Below, in pieces: positions 1-8,008 of a DNA stretch of 32,764 bases (positions are counted from its first letter, which is position 1; each line of letters starts with the position of its first letter). The notes beneath the pieces were generated by a model. The model saw only the letters and a program-made list of their open reading frames with translations. It searched no databases and was not told the origin of the DNA. The translations under genes and the position numbers were made by a program. This DNA is from Clostridia bacterium (GTDB taxonomy: Bacteria; Bacillota; Thermoanaerobacteria; Thermoanaerobacterales; Thermoanaerobacteraceae), in contig DULG01000040.1 of assembly GCA_012840485.1 (NCBI GenBank), positions 1-32,764 of the forward strand. Direction: 5' to 3'.

Positions 1-126
1 CAAAGATATTTTTTTTCACAAGAGACACCCCTTTCGTGTTTTTTTGGTTTCCAAAATCTATTTTATCACAGGGGTTGTCTCTTGTTTTTTTTCACTCAAA
101 AAATCCTACGATAATTTTACACTATG
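1..126 (-). mobile_element. 5' end of an insertion sequence, truncated by the window edge
   Basis: Read on the minus strand, this is a near copy of the segment at 32615-32764, so the same mobile element lies at both window ends in opposite orientation. The shared block starts at CATAGTGTAAAATTATCG (outer end near 126) and runs to a GTG start codon at complement 17-19, followed by codons for K-K-N-I-F before the window ends. A Shine-Dalgarno AAAGGGG precedes the GTG. The two copies differ mainly in the stretch between the two hairpin arms. The transposase body lies outside the window, so the family cannot be proven; from memory the N-terminus resembles ISLre2/UPF0236 proteins, but this is weak. 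Confidence 0.75.
18..85 (-). promoter_or_regulatory. Leader hairpin over the transposase start (left IS copy)
   Basis: The arm ACAAGAGACAACCCCT (complement 70-85) can pair with AGGGGTGTCTCTTGT (complement 18-32), giving 15 base pairs with one bulged A. The second arm contains the Shine-Dalgarno sequence and the first two bases of the GTG start. A possible extended -10, TGTGATAAA, lies just inside the first arm, so a transcript from it would lack the first arm. The arms are identical to those of the right copy although the loop has diverged. Confidence 0.6.
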
Positions 127-153
127 ATTTTTAATTATGCCTATGTTTTTTGA

Positions 154-180
154 CAACAAAAAAGCAGGTTTCCCTGCCCT
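154..180 (-). terminator. Intrinsic terminator of prfA
   Basis: On the minus strand, directly after the prfA stop, GCAGG-GAAA-CCTGC is followed by TTTTTT. It ends the yqhQ-prmC-prfA run before the IS end. Confidence 0.8.
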
Positions 181-1251
181 TTAATTTAAATTCATATTTT
201 TAAGCTTTTCTGCCTGGTCATTTAAAATTAGAGCATCTATAATTTCATCCAAATCCCCATCAAGAACTTCCTGCAATCTATACAAAGTCAAACCTATTCT
301 GTGGTCCGTAACTCTCCCTTGAGGGAAATTATACGTCCTTATCCTTTCACTTCTCTCTCCTGTACCTACTTGAGATTTTCTCGTCTCAGCAATCTCTTTT
401 TGCTGTTCTTGTAAAGCCATCTTATAAAGCTTTGCTCTCAAAATCTTAAGAGCTCTTTCTCTATTTTGAATCTGTGACCTTTCATCTTGACAGGTTACAA
501 CAATTCCTGTCGGAATATGGGTAACTCTCACGGCAGAATCTGTCGTATTTACACTCTGTCCTCCATGACCACCTGACCTAAATACGTCTATTTTTATATC
601 GTTTGGATTTATCTCCACATCAACTTCCTCAACCTCAGGCAAAACTGCAACTGTAGCTGTTGATGTGTGAATTCTTCCTCCTGCTTCAGTGGTTGGAACC
701 CTTTGAACCCTGTGGACACCACTCTCGTATTTTAACCTGCTGTAGGCTCCTTTTCCAGAAATATTTAAAATTACTTCTTTAAACCCCCCTATGTCTGTCT
801 CATTAGAACTCATTACCTCCACTTTCCAGCCTTTTTTCTCTGCATACATTGAATACATCCTAAAAAGGTCGTAGGCAAAAAGTGCTGCCTCTTCTCCTCC
901 TGCTCCTGCTCTGATTTCCATTATGACATTTTTCTCGTCATTTGGATCTTTTGGTATTAATAAAATTTTTATCTCCTCTAGCAACTTCTCTTTTTTTTCT
1001 TCTAATTGTGAAAGTTCTTCCTCTGCCATTTCTTTAAGCTCTTCATCACTGGAAGACAACAACTCTTTCGTAGCCTCTACATCTTCAGTAACTTTTTTGT
1101 ATTCCCTGTATTTCAAGATCACATCTTCAATAGCCGCATGCTCTTTTACATACTTTTTCCATTCAGCTACATTTGAAATAATATTAGGATCACTTATTTT
1201 TTGACTTAGCTCTACATATCTATCTTCCAATGCTTGCAATTTATCAATCAT
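181..1251 (-). CDS. prfA: Peptide chain release factor 1
   Basis: Class I release factor that reads UAA and UAG and triggers peptidyl-tRNA hydrolysis on the ribosome. The 356-aa protein has the RF1-type recognition tripeptide P-T-T at residues 186-188 and the catalytic GGQ at 230-232 in the context [16 protein letters not shown]; the Gln is the residue methylated by PrmC. The length is normal for RF1. Two adjacent ATG codons (1254 and 1251) follow the Shine-Dalgarno GAGGTG; the second has the better spacing (5 nt). It lies downstream of prmC, its modifying enzyme, in the same minus-strand run, an arrangement common in Firmicutes. PTT rather than SPF excludes RF2. Confidence 0.97.
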   Translation of the reverse strand: MIDKLQALEDRYVELSQKISDPNIISNVAEWKKYVKEHAAIEDVILKYREYKKVTEDVEATKELLSSSDEELKEMAEEELSQLEEKKEKLLEEIKILLIPKDPNDEKNVIMEIRAGAGGEEAALFAYDLFRMYSMYAEKKGWKVEVMSSNETDIGGFKEVILNISGKGAYSRLKYESGVHRVQRVPTTEAGGRIHTSTATVAVLPEVEEVDVEINPNDIKIDVFRSGGHGGQSVNTTDSAVRVTHIPTGIVVTCQDERSQIQNRERALKILRAKLYKMALQEQQKEIAETRKSQVGTGERSERIRTYNFPQGRVTDHRIGLTLYRLQEVLDGDLDEIIDALILNDQAEKLKNMNLN

Positions 1252-1299
1252 CATCTCACCTCAAAGATTGATTATAACATATATCTCAATTTGTGAAAA

Positions 1300-2139
1300 C
1301 TATAACTTATATTTTGCTATTATAACTCTATCAATTCCTGATAAATCCTTTATTACTTCAACATTTCCAAGCCCTGCTTTCCTCAATAAATCAGTTATCT
1401 CATCTTTCTGGTCGTATCCTATTTCAAAACAAAGGGCCCCTTTTGTATTCATATAAAAATTAGATTCTTCTATAATTTCTTTATAAAATAAAAGGCCATC
1501 TTCTCCTCCATTTAATGCTATCGTAGGTTCTTTTTTTACTTCTTCTTGGAGGGTTTCAAGTTCCCCCTTTTTCACATAAGGAGGATTAGATACAATAAAA
1601 TCAAATTTTATGCCTTTGGGCACATTTGAAAAAATATTACTTTCTATAAAAGCAATTTTATCTAAAACACTATACTTTTTTGCATTATATTTTGCTACCT
1701 CAAGAGCTTTTCTACTAATATCAACAGCATATATAAAACAATCAGAAAAATATTTGGCTATACTTACAGCTATAGCCCCACTGCCTGTACCTATATCAAT
1801 TAAGGTATCACCCTTCTTAAGCCTTTTTAATACTTCTTCCACAAGAATCTCTGTTTCAGGCCTTGGAATCAATACATTTTCGTCTACAAAAAACTCCAAT
1901 CCCATAAAATATTGCTTTTTCACAATGTATTGATAAGGTATGTAAGATTTTCTCTTGCTTAAAACCTCTAAAAACTTTTTTAAAACTTCGTCTTCCACTT
2001 CCTCGTCTCTTTGAATTATTAATTTTGTTCTATCCACACCTAAACAATAAGCAAGAAGCAGTTCCGCTTCAAGTTTAGGATTTTCACAAATCCCTTGAAG
2101 CTCTTTTGCTCCCAAATTTATAACCTCATATACTTTCAA
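1300..2139 (-). CDS. prmC: Peptide chain release factor N5-glutamine methyltransferase
   Basis: SAM-dependent methyltransferase that methylates the Gln of the GGQ motif in release factors. The 279-aa protein has an N-terminal helical domain, the SAM-binding loop DIGTGSGAIA (about residues 115-124) and the hallmark NPPY (about 185-188) that binds the target glutamine. An ATG at 2157 is possible, but the TTG at 2139 sits 8 nt after a strong AAGGAGG and gives the start M-K-V-Y-E-V, so I chose TTG. It overlaps the end of the YqhQ-like gene by 14 bases, which suggests translational coupling, and is followed by prfA, its substrate. Confidence 0.93.
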   Translation of the reverse strand: MKVYEVINLGAKELQGICENPKLEAELLLAYCLGVDRTKLIIQRDEEVEDEVLKKFLEVLSKRKSYIPYQYIVKKQYFMGLEFFVDENVLIPRPETEILVEEVLKRLKKGDTLIDIGTGSGAIAVSIAKYFSDCFIYAVDISRKALEVAKYNAKKYSVLDKIAFIESNIFSNVPKGIKFDFIVSNPPYVKKGELETLQEEVKKEPTIALNGGEDGLLFYKEIIEESNFYMNTKGALCFEIGYDQKDEITDLLRKAGLGNVEVIKDLSGIDRVIIAKYKL

Positions 2140-3055
2140 ACTCTTGGCCTCCTTCATCTTCTAAAACACTCTTTAAAGAGGCAATAGCAACTTGTAACTG
2201 ACTATCATCCGGTTCTCTTGTAGTCAGTCTTTGTAAAAGCAAACCCGGATATACAAAAGCAGCTACTATTTTATTGTCACTTCTCCCTGCTAATTTTATC
2301 ACCTCATAAGATATACCTGCAACTACCGGTAATAAAAGAATTCTGCTTAGTATTCTTATATAAAAAGTAGGCCACTTCAAAAATGAAAAAACTATTATTG
2401 AAACAATCATTACTATAAAGAGAAAGTTTGTGCCACATCTAGGATGTAAAGTAGTATACTTCCGCGCATTTTCCACTGTCAATTCCTCTTCATGCTCAAG
2501 GCAGTGAATAGCCTTATGCTCTGCTCCGTGGTATTCAAAAATGCGCTTTATATCTTTCATCTGAGAAATAAGGACAAGGTATAACAAGAAAATTATAACC
2601 CTCAGCAAACCTTCGACAAAATTTATGATTATAGTATTTTTTGTAAATAATTTCATATAATCCGCGACATATGTCGGTCCGATGAAAAATATCACAATAG
2701 ATAAAATCAAAGATATTATGACAGAAAAATACATCAGGACATCATTTAACTTATCTCCAAAAAGTTTTTGTAGAAATGAATCAAGTTTTGAACTATTCTG
2801 GCTACTTTCTTCTTCCTCAAAAAGTTCTGCAGAATAAGTAAGACTTTTTATACCTATGATAAGGGAATCAAAAAGAGCAAAAGTACCTCTTATAAAAGGA
2901 AGTGAAAAAAATTTATTCTTTCTAGTCAAGGGTGTTACATATTCTTTTTTTACTATTATTTCGTCTCCTTTCCTTACAGCTGTTGCAACACTTTTATGTC
3001 CCCTCATCATAACTCCTTCAATTACTGCTTGACCACCTATATTAGTTTTTTTCAT
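2126..3055 (-). CDS. YqhQ-like DUF1385 membrane protein
   Basis: 309-aa integral membrane protein of the DUF1385 family (YqhQ of Bacillus), whose biochemical role I do not know. The N-terminus carries the family signature GGQAVIEGVMMRG (about residues 7-19). Hydrophobic segments lie near residues 108-130, 143-165, 210-228 and 235-252. Between them is the conserved segment YHGAEHKAIHCLEHEEELT, then HPRCGTNFL, rich in His and Cys and possibly a metal site (inference). ATG start after AAAAGGGGTG. It sits between tdk and prmC, and the gene order tdk-DUF1385-prmC-prfA is frequent in Clostridia. Confidence 0.85.
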   Translation of the reverse strand: MKKTNIGGQAVIEGVMMRGHKSVATAVRKGDEIIVKKEYVTPLTRKNKFFSLPFIRGTFALFDSLIIGIKSLTYSAELFEEEESSQNSSKLDSFLQKLFGDKLNDVLMYFSVIISLILSIVIFFIGPTYVADYMKLFTKNTIIINFVEGLLRVIIFLLYLVLISQMKDIKRIFEYHGAEHKAIHCLEHEEELTVENARKYTTLHPRCGTNFLFIVMIVSIIVFSFLKWPTFYIRILSRILLLPVVAGISYEVIKLAGRSDNKIVAAFVYPGLLLQRLTTREPDDSQLQVAIASLKSVLEDEGGQEFESI

Positions 3056-3070
3056 ATCTGCACCCCTTTT

Positions 3071-3652
3071 CTATGTACGAGGAACTTCATGGCACTTTCT
3101 ACACCTTGCTTCATAAGTTTCATGAGCTCCTACTAAAATAATAGGGTCATCATACTTAGCAGGTTTACCATTTATAAGCCTTTGAGTGCGAGTAGCAGGA
3201 TTACCACATTTGACACATATAGCTGTTAATTTATCTACAGACTCTGCAATTGCCATTATATCAGGAGTAGGTCCAAAAGGCTCTCCTCTAAAATCCATAT
3301 CTAAACCAGCACAAATAACTCTTTTGCCTAAATCAGCGATTTCTCTCACCACATCCACAATCGAATGATCAAAAAATTGAATCTCATCAATTGCAACAAC
3401 TTCTGTATCTTCTTCTAAAAGTTCAATTATTTCAGAAGCTTTTATCACAGTTATAGCGCTTATATTTGCCCCATTATGAGAAACTACCTTGTCAAGGGAA
3501 TATCTATCATCAATAGCCGGTTTAAAAACCTGTACCTTTTGTTTGGCAATTTGAGCCCTCTTAATTCTTCTTATGAGTTCTTCACTTTTGCCACTGAACA
3601 TAGGGCCAACTATAACCTCTATAAAACCGTGATCCAAAGAACCGTATATCAT
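3071..3652 (-). CDS. tdk: Thymidine kinase (type II, zinc-binding)
   Basis: Cytosolic salvage enzyme that phosphorylates thymidine with ATP. The 193-aa protein shows the P-loop GPMFSGKS (residues 16-23), the Walker B-like DEIQFF (89-94), and a zinc site made of C146-x2-C149 and C184-x2-C187, all typical of type II thymidine kinases. The start used is ATG 3652 (M-I-Y-G-S) because the upstream GTG overlaps the Shine-Dalgarno AAAGGTGG. It follows the rpmE terminator by about 40 bases with no obvious promoter of its own, so some read-through from rpmE is likely. Confidence 0.95.
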   Translation of the reverse strand: MIYGSLDHGFIEVIVGPMFSGKSEELIRRIKRAQIAKQKVQVFKPAIDDRYSLDKVVSHNGANISAITVIKASEIIELLEEDTEVVAIDEIQFFDHSIVDVVREIADLGKRVICAGLDMDFRGEPFGPTPDIMAIAESVDKLTAICVKCGNPATRTQRLINGKPAKYDDPIILVGAHETYEARCRKCHEVPRT

Positions 3653-3680
3653 AAAAACCACCTTTCTTTAATGTCAAATT

Positions 3681-3715
3681 AAAAACAAAAGGTTAGAGTC
3701 TTCACCACTCTAACC
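3681..3715 (-). terminator. Intrinsic terminator between rpmE and tdk
   Basis: GGTTAGAGT (complement 3707-3715) pairs with ACTCTAACC (complement 3691-3699) around a 7-nt loop, and TTTTGTTTTT follows. It lies directly after the rpmE stop and should cap rpmE transcripts, at least partly, before tdk. Confidence 0.85.
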
Positions 3716-3721
3716 CTCAAA

Positions 3722-3931
3722 TCATTTTTCGTCCAAATTAAATCTTTTTCTAAATCTTTCGACTCTTCCACCTGTATCTACAATCTTTTGCTGGCCTGTA
3801 AAGAAGGGATGGCATTTGGAACATATTTCTACTCTAATTTCTTTCTTTGTAGAACCTGTTATAAAGGTATTCCCGCATGCACACCTCACAACCGCATCAT
3901 GATAATAGGTAGGATGTATATTGGGTTTCAC
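3722..3931 (-). CDS. rpmE: 50S ribosomal protein L31 (zinc form)
   Basis: Large-subunit ribosomal protein of 69 aa. The cysteines C17, C19, C37 and C40 form the zinc-site set of the C+ form of L31, which can act as a zinc reserve. An ATG at 3961 would give ten extra residues, but the promoter at 3970-3998 would start RNA at about that base. A GTG at 3931 follows AGAGGTG at good spacing and gives the canonical start M-K-P-N-I-H-P, so GTG is preferred. It lies immediately downstream of rho, as in many Firmicutes, but with its own promoter and terminator. Confidence 0.95.
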   Translation of the reverse strand: MKPNIHPTYYHDAVVRCACGNTFITGSTKKEIRVEICSKCHPFFTGQQKIVDTGGRVERFRKRFNLDEK

Positions 3932-3969
3932 AGCTTTCACCTCTTTCAAACAAAAACTCATACGGAGAA

Positions 3970-3998
3970 ATTATAACACAAGTCGTACACAATATCAA
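3970..3998 (-). promoter_or_regulatory. Sigma-A promoter of rpmE
   Basis: TTGATA, 17-nt spacer, TATAAT on the minus strand. The -35 overlaps the stop codon of rho. Predicted RNA start is near 3963, giving a leader of about 30 nt to the GTG of rpmE. Confidence 0.75.
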
Positions 3999-5515
3999 GA
4001 TTTATATAACTGGGACCTTATCATATTTATAAACTCTGCATTAGATTTTGTTCGTACTAATTTTTCAATTAACATTTCTGTAACTTCTGCAGGAGGTAAA
4101 TTTGACATGACTTTTCTCAATATCCACATCGCCTCTAATTCTTCTTGAGTAAGTAAAAGTTCTTCTTTCCTTGTACCCGATTTATATATATCAATAGCTG
4201 GAAAAATTCTTCTTTCTTGTAACTTTCTATCAAGATGTAATTCCATGTTACCTGTGCCTTTAAACTCTTCAAAAATAACCTCATCCATTCTACTGCCTGT
4301 TTCAATCAAAGCAGTAGCAAGGATAGTTAAACTTCCACCTTCTTCTATATTTCTTGCTGCTCCAAAAAATCTTTTAGGAGGATGCAAAGCAGATGGGTCA
4401 ATACCACCTGAAAGTGTTCTTCCTGATGGAGGAGTCACAAGATTATAAGCCCGCGCTAATCTTGTAATACTATCTAATAGAATTACCACATCTTTTTTAT
4501 ACTCAACTAGCCTTTTAGCATGTTCTAATACCATTTCTGCTACTTTGATGTGATGTTCTGGCAGCTCATCAAAAGTAGAATATACAACTTCTCCTTTTAT
4601 AGAACGTTTCATGTCAGTTACTTCTTCAGGCCTTTCATCAATTAAAAGCACAATAAGGATGACCTCTGGATGGTTTTGTGAAATGCTGTTGGCTATTTGC
4701 TTAAGTAAGGTGGTTTTACCTGCTTTAGGAGGTGCTACAATCATACCTCTTTGTCCTTTCCCTATAGGAGCAATAATATCTACCAGTCTCATAGAAAATT
4801 CTGTAGGTGAAGTCTCTAATCTCAATTTCTCATTGGGAAAGATAGGTGTAAGTTCGTCAAAAGGAATTCTTTTTTTGGCATTTTCAGGGTCTTCATCGTT
4901 TATAGCTTCCACATACAAAATTGCTGAGTATTTTTCTCCTTCTCTGGGAATTCTTGTGATACCTCTCACTTTATCTCCAACTTTTAAACCAAATCTCCTT
5001 ATCTGAGACTGGGAAATATAAATATCTTTAGGCCCTTGTACAAAGTTTTCCACTCTTAAAAAGCCAAAACCATCTGGTAAAATATCAAGAATTCCTTCAG
5101 CTACCACATCCCCCTGAGTCTGTATAAGTTCTTTTAATGGGTCGGATAGGTCTTTCACAATTGGTAAATTTTCTTTAGAGGAAGAAGGTTGAATTTGTAA
5201 ACTTCCTAAATTGTTTTCCATAACTTCAGGCTTTGCATGACCATTTTTAGATATATTAGTATTTTGTACATCTCCTGTCATGTTATCTAATTTATCTTCT
5301 TGTGGTTTCCCCTTTTGCAATTCCTCCAAAAATTCTTCTTTTTTGTCTTTTTCTTCTATCAGATTATCTTCTTTTTTTTGATTTATTTTTTCTAAAATTT
5401 TTTCCTTTAGTTCTTCCTTTCTGTATTTTGTAATACTTTTAATACCCAATTCTTTCGCAATTTCTCTTAATTCCATTAAACTCAGGTTTTCTAAATCATT
5501 AATATTAAATTCCAA
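3995..5515 (-). CDS. rho: Transcription termination factor Rho
   Basis: Hexameric ATP-dependent RNA translocase that ends transcription. The 506-aa protein has an N-terminal Rho_N helical domain (about residues 6-42), then a low-complexity charged and Asn/Ser-rich linker (about 45-125), the RNA-binding cold-shock-like domain (about 135-205) and the ATPase core with P-loop [11 protein letters not shown] (about 261-271) and [12 protein letters not shown]. The linker makes it longer than the roughly 420-aa E. coli protein; such insertions are known in other bacteria. TTG 5515 is chosen because it lies 7 nt after GGGAGG and gives M-E-F-N-I; the upstream in-frame TTG at 5530 overlaps that site. 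Confidence 0.96.
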   Translation of the reverse strand: MEFNINDLENLSLMELREIAKELGIKSITKYRKEELKEKILEKINQKKEDNLIEEKDKKEEFLEELQKGKPQEDKLDNMTGDVQNTNISKNGHAKPEVMENNLGSLQIQPSSSKENLPIVKDLSDPLKELIQTQGDVVAEGILDILPDGFGFLRVENFVQGPKDIYISQSQIRRFGLKVGDKVRGITRIPREGEKYSAILYVEAINDEDPENAKKRIPFDELTPIFPNEKLRLETSPTEFSMRLVDIIAPIGKGQRGMIVAPPKAGKTTLLKQIANSISQNHPEVILIVLLIDERPEEVTDMKRSIKGEVVYSTFDELPEHHIKVAEMVLEHAKRLVEYKKDVVILLDSITRLARAYNLVTPPSGRTLSGGIDPSALHPPKRFFGAARNIEEGGSLTILATALIETGSRMDEVIFEEFKGTGNMELHLDRKLQERRIFPAIDIYKSGTRKEELLLTQEELEAMWILRKVMSNLPPAEVTEMLIEKLVRTKSNAEFINMIRSQLYKS

Positions 5516-5717
5516 AAGTACACCTCCCAAAAATATAATTTTAACAAACTCTCACCCAGTGCATAGGTTTTTAAAAATAAAAGGGAAATTAACTAGAAAA
5601 ATTACAAGAGAATTTTCGCTAATAACATGTATCTCTTGCTAAAAAAGACTGCTTATATTTAAAAAACTCAGAAAAAAAGAAATTGAGAAAGGAAATGAAT
5701 ACGTATAATCTTATTCT
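5516..5717 (-). promoter_or_regulatory. Long rho leader with a possible hairpin
   Basis: About 200 nt separate the predicted promoter from the rho start, with no ORF. CAAGAGA (complement 5632-5638 strand pairing) and TCTCTTG (complement 5605-5611) form a 7-bp stem around a 20-nt loop, followed by TAATTTTT. It is AT-rich and weak. Rho is often autoregulated through its leader, so this could be an attenuator, but nothing here proves it. Confidence 0.35.
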
Positions 5718-5746
5718 ATTTTATTTATATTTTTTTGGAATGTCAA
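5718..5746 (-). promoter_or_regulatory. Sigma-A promoter of rho
   Basis: TTGACA, 17-nt spacer, TAAAAT on the minus strand. The -35 is a perfect match, and the promoter lies between the fba terminator and the rho leader. Confidence 0.75.
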
Positions 5747-5802
5747 GTATTTATTTTCAGTTCCAAATTTATGATTACCAATTTATAAAAATTTATACAT
5801 AA

Positions 5803-5828
5803 AATATAAAAAGCGGGAACTCCCGCTT
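5803..5828 (-). terminator. Intrinsic terminator of fba
   Basis: AAGCGGGA and TCCCGCTT (5811-5818 with 5821-5828) form a hairpin followed on the minus strand by TTTTTATATTTTAT. The stem touches the fba stop codon. Confidence 0.8.
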
Positions 5829-6679
5829 TATAACCTTCCCGCTGAACCAAATAAAATCATTTTTTGTTTAATTACTTCTTTCATGGCATCTTTGCAAGGA
5901 CCTAAAATTTTTCTAGGGTCATATACCTCTTTATCTTTTTCTAGTAACTCCCTCAATCTCCTTGCAAATGCCTGCCTTATATCTGTATCTATGTTTATCT
6001 TATTTATGCCAAGACTAACAGCTTTTTTTATAGCCTCATCAGGAACTCCTGAAGCTCCATGCAAAACCAATGGAATATTTAATATTTCTTTTATTTTCTT
6101 AAGCCTGTCAAAGTCTAACTTGGGTTCTCCTTTGTAAGGTCCATGAGCTGTCCCGATAGCTATAGCTAAATAATCTACTCCTGTATCTTTTACAAATTTC
6201 AAAGCCTCTTCCGGATCTGTCATGGCTGCTTCTCTTTCATCTACTGTAATATTGTCTTCCGTACCACCAATTTTACCAATTTCAGCTTCAACAGAAACTC
6301 CCATGCCATGGGCAATTTCCACTACTTTTTTTGTAGCTCTTATATTTTCTTCTAAAGGCAATTTAGAAGCATCCATCATCACAGATGTCCAACCATTTCT
6401 TAAACATTTCATCACTGTATTAAAATTAGTACCATGGTCTAAGTGTAAAGCAATTTGAACTGTCGCCTTTTCTGCTATTGTCCTGACAATTGCTGAAATT
6501 GCCTCAATACCAGCGTATTTCAATCCTCCTTCGCTAACTTGTATTATCACAGGCGACTTTGTCTCTTCTGCCGCCTCTACAATGGCTTGTGTAATTTCTA
6601 AATTACTGGTGTTAAAAGCTCCAACTGCATATCCTTCTTTATGGGCTTTTTCTAATATCTCTATACCTGTCACTAACAT
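5828..6679 (-). CDS. fba: Class II fructose-bisphosphate aldolase
   Basis: Zinc-dependent aldolase that interconverts fructose 1,6-bisphosphate with DHAP and glyceraldehyde 3-phosphate in glycolysis and gluconeogenesis. The 283-aa protein has the catalytic Asp and zinc His in HLDHG (D81, H82) and further metal ligands H179 (GTAHGPYKG) and H207 (LHGASG), plus the phosphate-binding GASG and NIDTDIR (about 228-234). ATG 6679 is chosen; the in-frame TTG two codons upstream is too close to AAAGGAG. It has its own promoter and terminator and lies next to a Spo0F-like receiver gene, as in Bacillus (spo0F-fbaA). Confidence 0.96.
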   Translation of the reverse strand: MLVTGIEILEKAHKEGYAVGAFNTSNLEITQAIVEAAEETKSPVIIQVSEGGLKYAGIEAISAIVRTIAEKATVQIALHLDHGTNFNTVMKCLRNGWTSVMMDASKLPLEENIRATKKVVEIAHGMGVSVEAEIGKIGGTEDNITVDEREAAMTDPEEALKFVKDTGVDYLAIAIGTAHGPYKGEPKLDFDRLKKIKEILNIPLVLHGASGVPDEAIKKAVSLGINKINIDTDIRQAFARRLRELLEKDKEVYDPRKILGPCKDAMKEVIKQKMILFGSAGRL

Positions 6680-6747
6680 TGCCAACAGCTCCTTTATTAT
6701 AACTGATTTTTAAAATACTACCTAATATTATGTAACTTTACTTTTTC

Positions 6748-6776
6748 ATTATAGCATTTGTTTAAAGCTATCTCAA
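6748..6776 (-). promoter_or_regulatory. Sigma-A promoter of fba
   Basis: TTGAGA, 17-nt spacer, TATAAT on the minus strand, just after the terminator of the receiver gene. Predicted leader is about 60 nt. Confidence 0.75.
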
Positions 6777-6780
6777 GAAA

Positions 6781-6805
6781 AATATAAAAAGGTACTCGCG
6801 TACCT
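6781..6805 (-). terminator. Intrinsic terminator of the receiver gene
   Basis: AGGTAC-GCGA-GTACCT followed by TTTTATATTTTT on the minus strand; the stem abuts the stop codon of the receiver gene. Confidence 0.8.
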
Positions 6806-7155
6806 TATACAAACATTTCTTGCTTTAGACTATCATAAACTAAATTTTTTAGTGTTATTATGTCAAAAGGTTTAGAGATAAAAGGAAACTCCGCAAAAGG
6901 CTCTTGTGGCTCATCTGCTGACATTATAATACCTTTCATGTTTGGATGAATATTCTTAACTTTTTTAATAATTTTTATCATGTCTTTTGCCATGTGTAAA
7001 TCAAACAATCCTACATCAGGTCTAAATTTTTCTATCTCTTTGTCAAAATAGCTAATATCACTGTAAGTTCTTACTTCATGTCCATCCATTGTAAAAATTT
7101 CTTCTATTAAACTACAAATTCCTTTATTATCGTCTAAAACTAAAATTTTACTCAT
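6805..7155 (-). CDS. Single-domain response regulator, Spo0F-like
   Basis: Stand-alone receiver domain of 116 aa with no output domain. The acidic pair D8-D9, the phosphoacceptor D52 (GLFDLHM), the switch residue S79 (IIMSADE) and K95 (ISKPFDI) are all present. The ends resemble Spo0F (MxxKILxxDD; xKPFDI), and the neighbour is fba, as in Bacillus spo0F-fbaA. However, the usual PGMDG loop after the phospho-Asp is replaced by AKDM, and the region between the switch Ser and the Lys is about six residues shorter than in Spo0F, which shortens helix 4. It may be a diverged Spo0F descendant with altered partners. ATG start after a weak AAGGTGG. Function is uncertain. Confidence 0.8.
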   Translation of the reverse strand: MSKILVLDDNKGICSLIEEIFTMDGHEVRTYSDISYFDKEIEKFRPDVGLFDLHMAKDMIKIIKKVKNIHPNMKGIIMSADEPQEPFAEFPFISKPFDIITLKNLVYDSLKQEMFV

Positions 7156-7298
7156 TTTATGCCACCTTTTGTACCCAAAAATCTTTTTTTAACACACAAT
7201 AATTAATATTCTACAAAAAAACAAATATTCCTCTTTTTAAATCAAAAATTTATTAAAAAATTTATGAATTAGTTTCCCCACTTACTTTAAATTCCTGT

Positions 7299-7856
7299 CT
7301 ATCTCCTTCCATATTTCTCATCAAATTCCTCTTTTAATATGCTCATTATATACTCATCATAGTATCTGCCATCTCTAAACAACCTCTTTCTTAATACACC
7401 TTCTTTAGCAAATCCACATTTTTCATAAGATTTTATAGCACGAGTGTTAAAGGAATACACGTATAATTCCACTCTGTTCATGTTCATCTGTTCAAATATA
7501 AATCTTATCAGTACTTTCATTGCATCCGTGCCGTATCCCTTTCCCCAATATTCCTTGTCACCGATAAAAATTCCCACAACTGCCACTTTATTTTTCCAGT
7601 CAACTCCATTTATTCCACAGCCTCCTATGTACTTTCCATCCTCAAGGGTTTCAATTGCAAAACTATATGTGTCCTTTGAAGAAGATAAACTTTCAAACCA
7701 TCTGTATTCATCCTCTAGCGTTAAAGGATATGGAATTCCCGGATTCAAATATCTTTTTACTTCCGGGTCATTTATATATTTCAAAGCCAGTTCCACGTCC
7801 TCCTTCCTATAAGCCCTGAGTCTTACCTTCTCTCCTGTAAACAAGCTATCCACCAT
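7299..7856 (-). CDS. GNAT family N-acetyltransferase, RimJ/RimL type
   Basis: 185-aa acetyltransferase of the RimJ/RimL-like GNAT group, which moves an acetyl group from acetyl-CoA to an amine. Visible features are the N-terminal GEKVRLRAYRKED, the acetyl-CoA-binding loop KEYWGKGYGTDAM (about residues 102-114, a Q/RxxGxG/A variant) and the end motif NTRAIKSYEKCGFAKEGVLR. The substrate cannot be told from sequence. The start is uncertain: ATG 7856 overlaps AGAAGGG, and TTG 7844 has better spacing. It stands alone between the hyp operon terminator and the receiver gene. Confidence 0.85.
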   Translation of the reverse strand: MVDSLFTGEKVRLRAYRKEDVELALKYINDPEVKRYLNPGIPYPLTLEDEYRWFESLSSSKDTYSFAIETLEDGKYIGGCGINGVDWKNKVAVVGIFIGDKEYWGKGYGTDAMKVLIRFIFEQMNMNRVELYVYSFNTRAIKSYEKCGFAKEGVLRKRLFRDGRYYDEYIMSILKEEFDEKYGRR

Positions 7857-7922
7857 CCCTTCTCAATAAAAGTTTTAAAAGTTATTAATTGTTAGCCGTG
7901 ACAAACAATCTATATTAACGTT

Positions 7923-7951
7923 ATCTTAACATATATGTATAATACATTCAA
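7923..7951 (-). promoter_or_regulatory. Possible promoter of the GNAT gene
   Basis: TTGAAT, 17-nt spacer, TAAGAT on the minus strand, downstream of the hypE terminator and about 65 bases before the GNAT start. It is a moderate match only. Confidence 0.4.
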
Positions 7952-7962
7952 TACTTAGAATA

Positions 7963-8001
7963 CTTAAAAAATAGGACAGGAAATTATATCTCCTGTCCTA
8001 C
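7963..8001 (-). terminator. Intrinsic terminator of the ech-hyp operon
   Basis: TAGGACAGGA (complement 7991-8000) and TCCTGTCCTA (complement 7972-7981) form a perfect 10-bp stem with a 9-nt loop, followed by TTTTTTAAG on the minus strand, 8 bases after hypE. It is one of the strongest terminators in the window. Confidence 0.9.
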
Positions 8002-8008
8002 AAGCAGT

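Noticed and set aside
3652..3677. TTGACA with TATGAT 18 bases later before tdk
   Set aside because: The -10 would overlap the tdk start codon, so it could not give a normal tdk message; probably chance.
7890..7912. TTGTTAGCCGTGACAAACAA-like repeat before the GNAT gene as a Rex site
   Set aside because: The right half does not match TTAACAA and the spacing is wrong.
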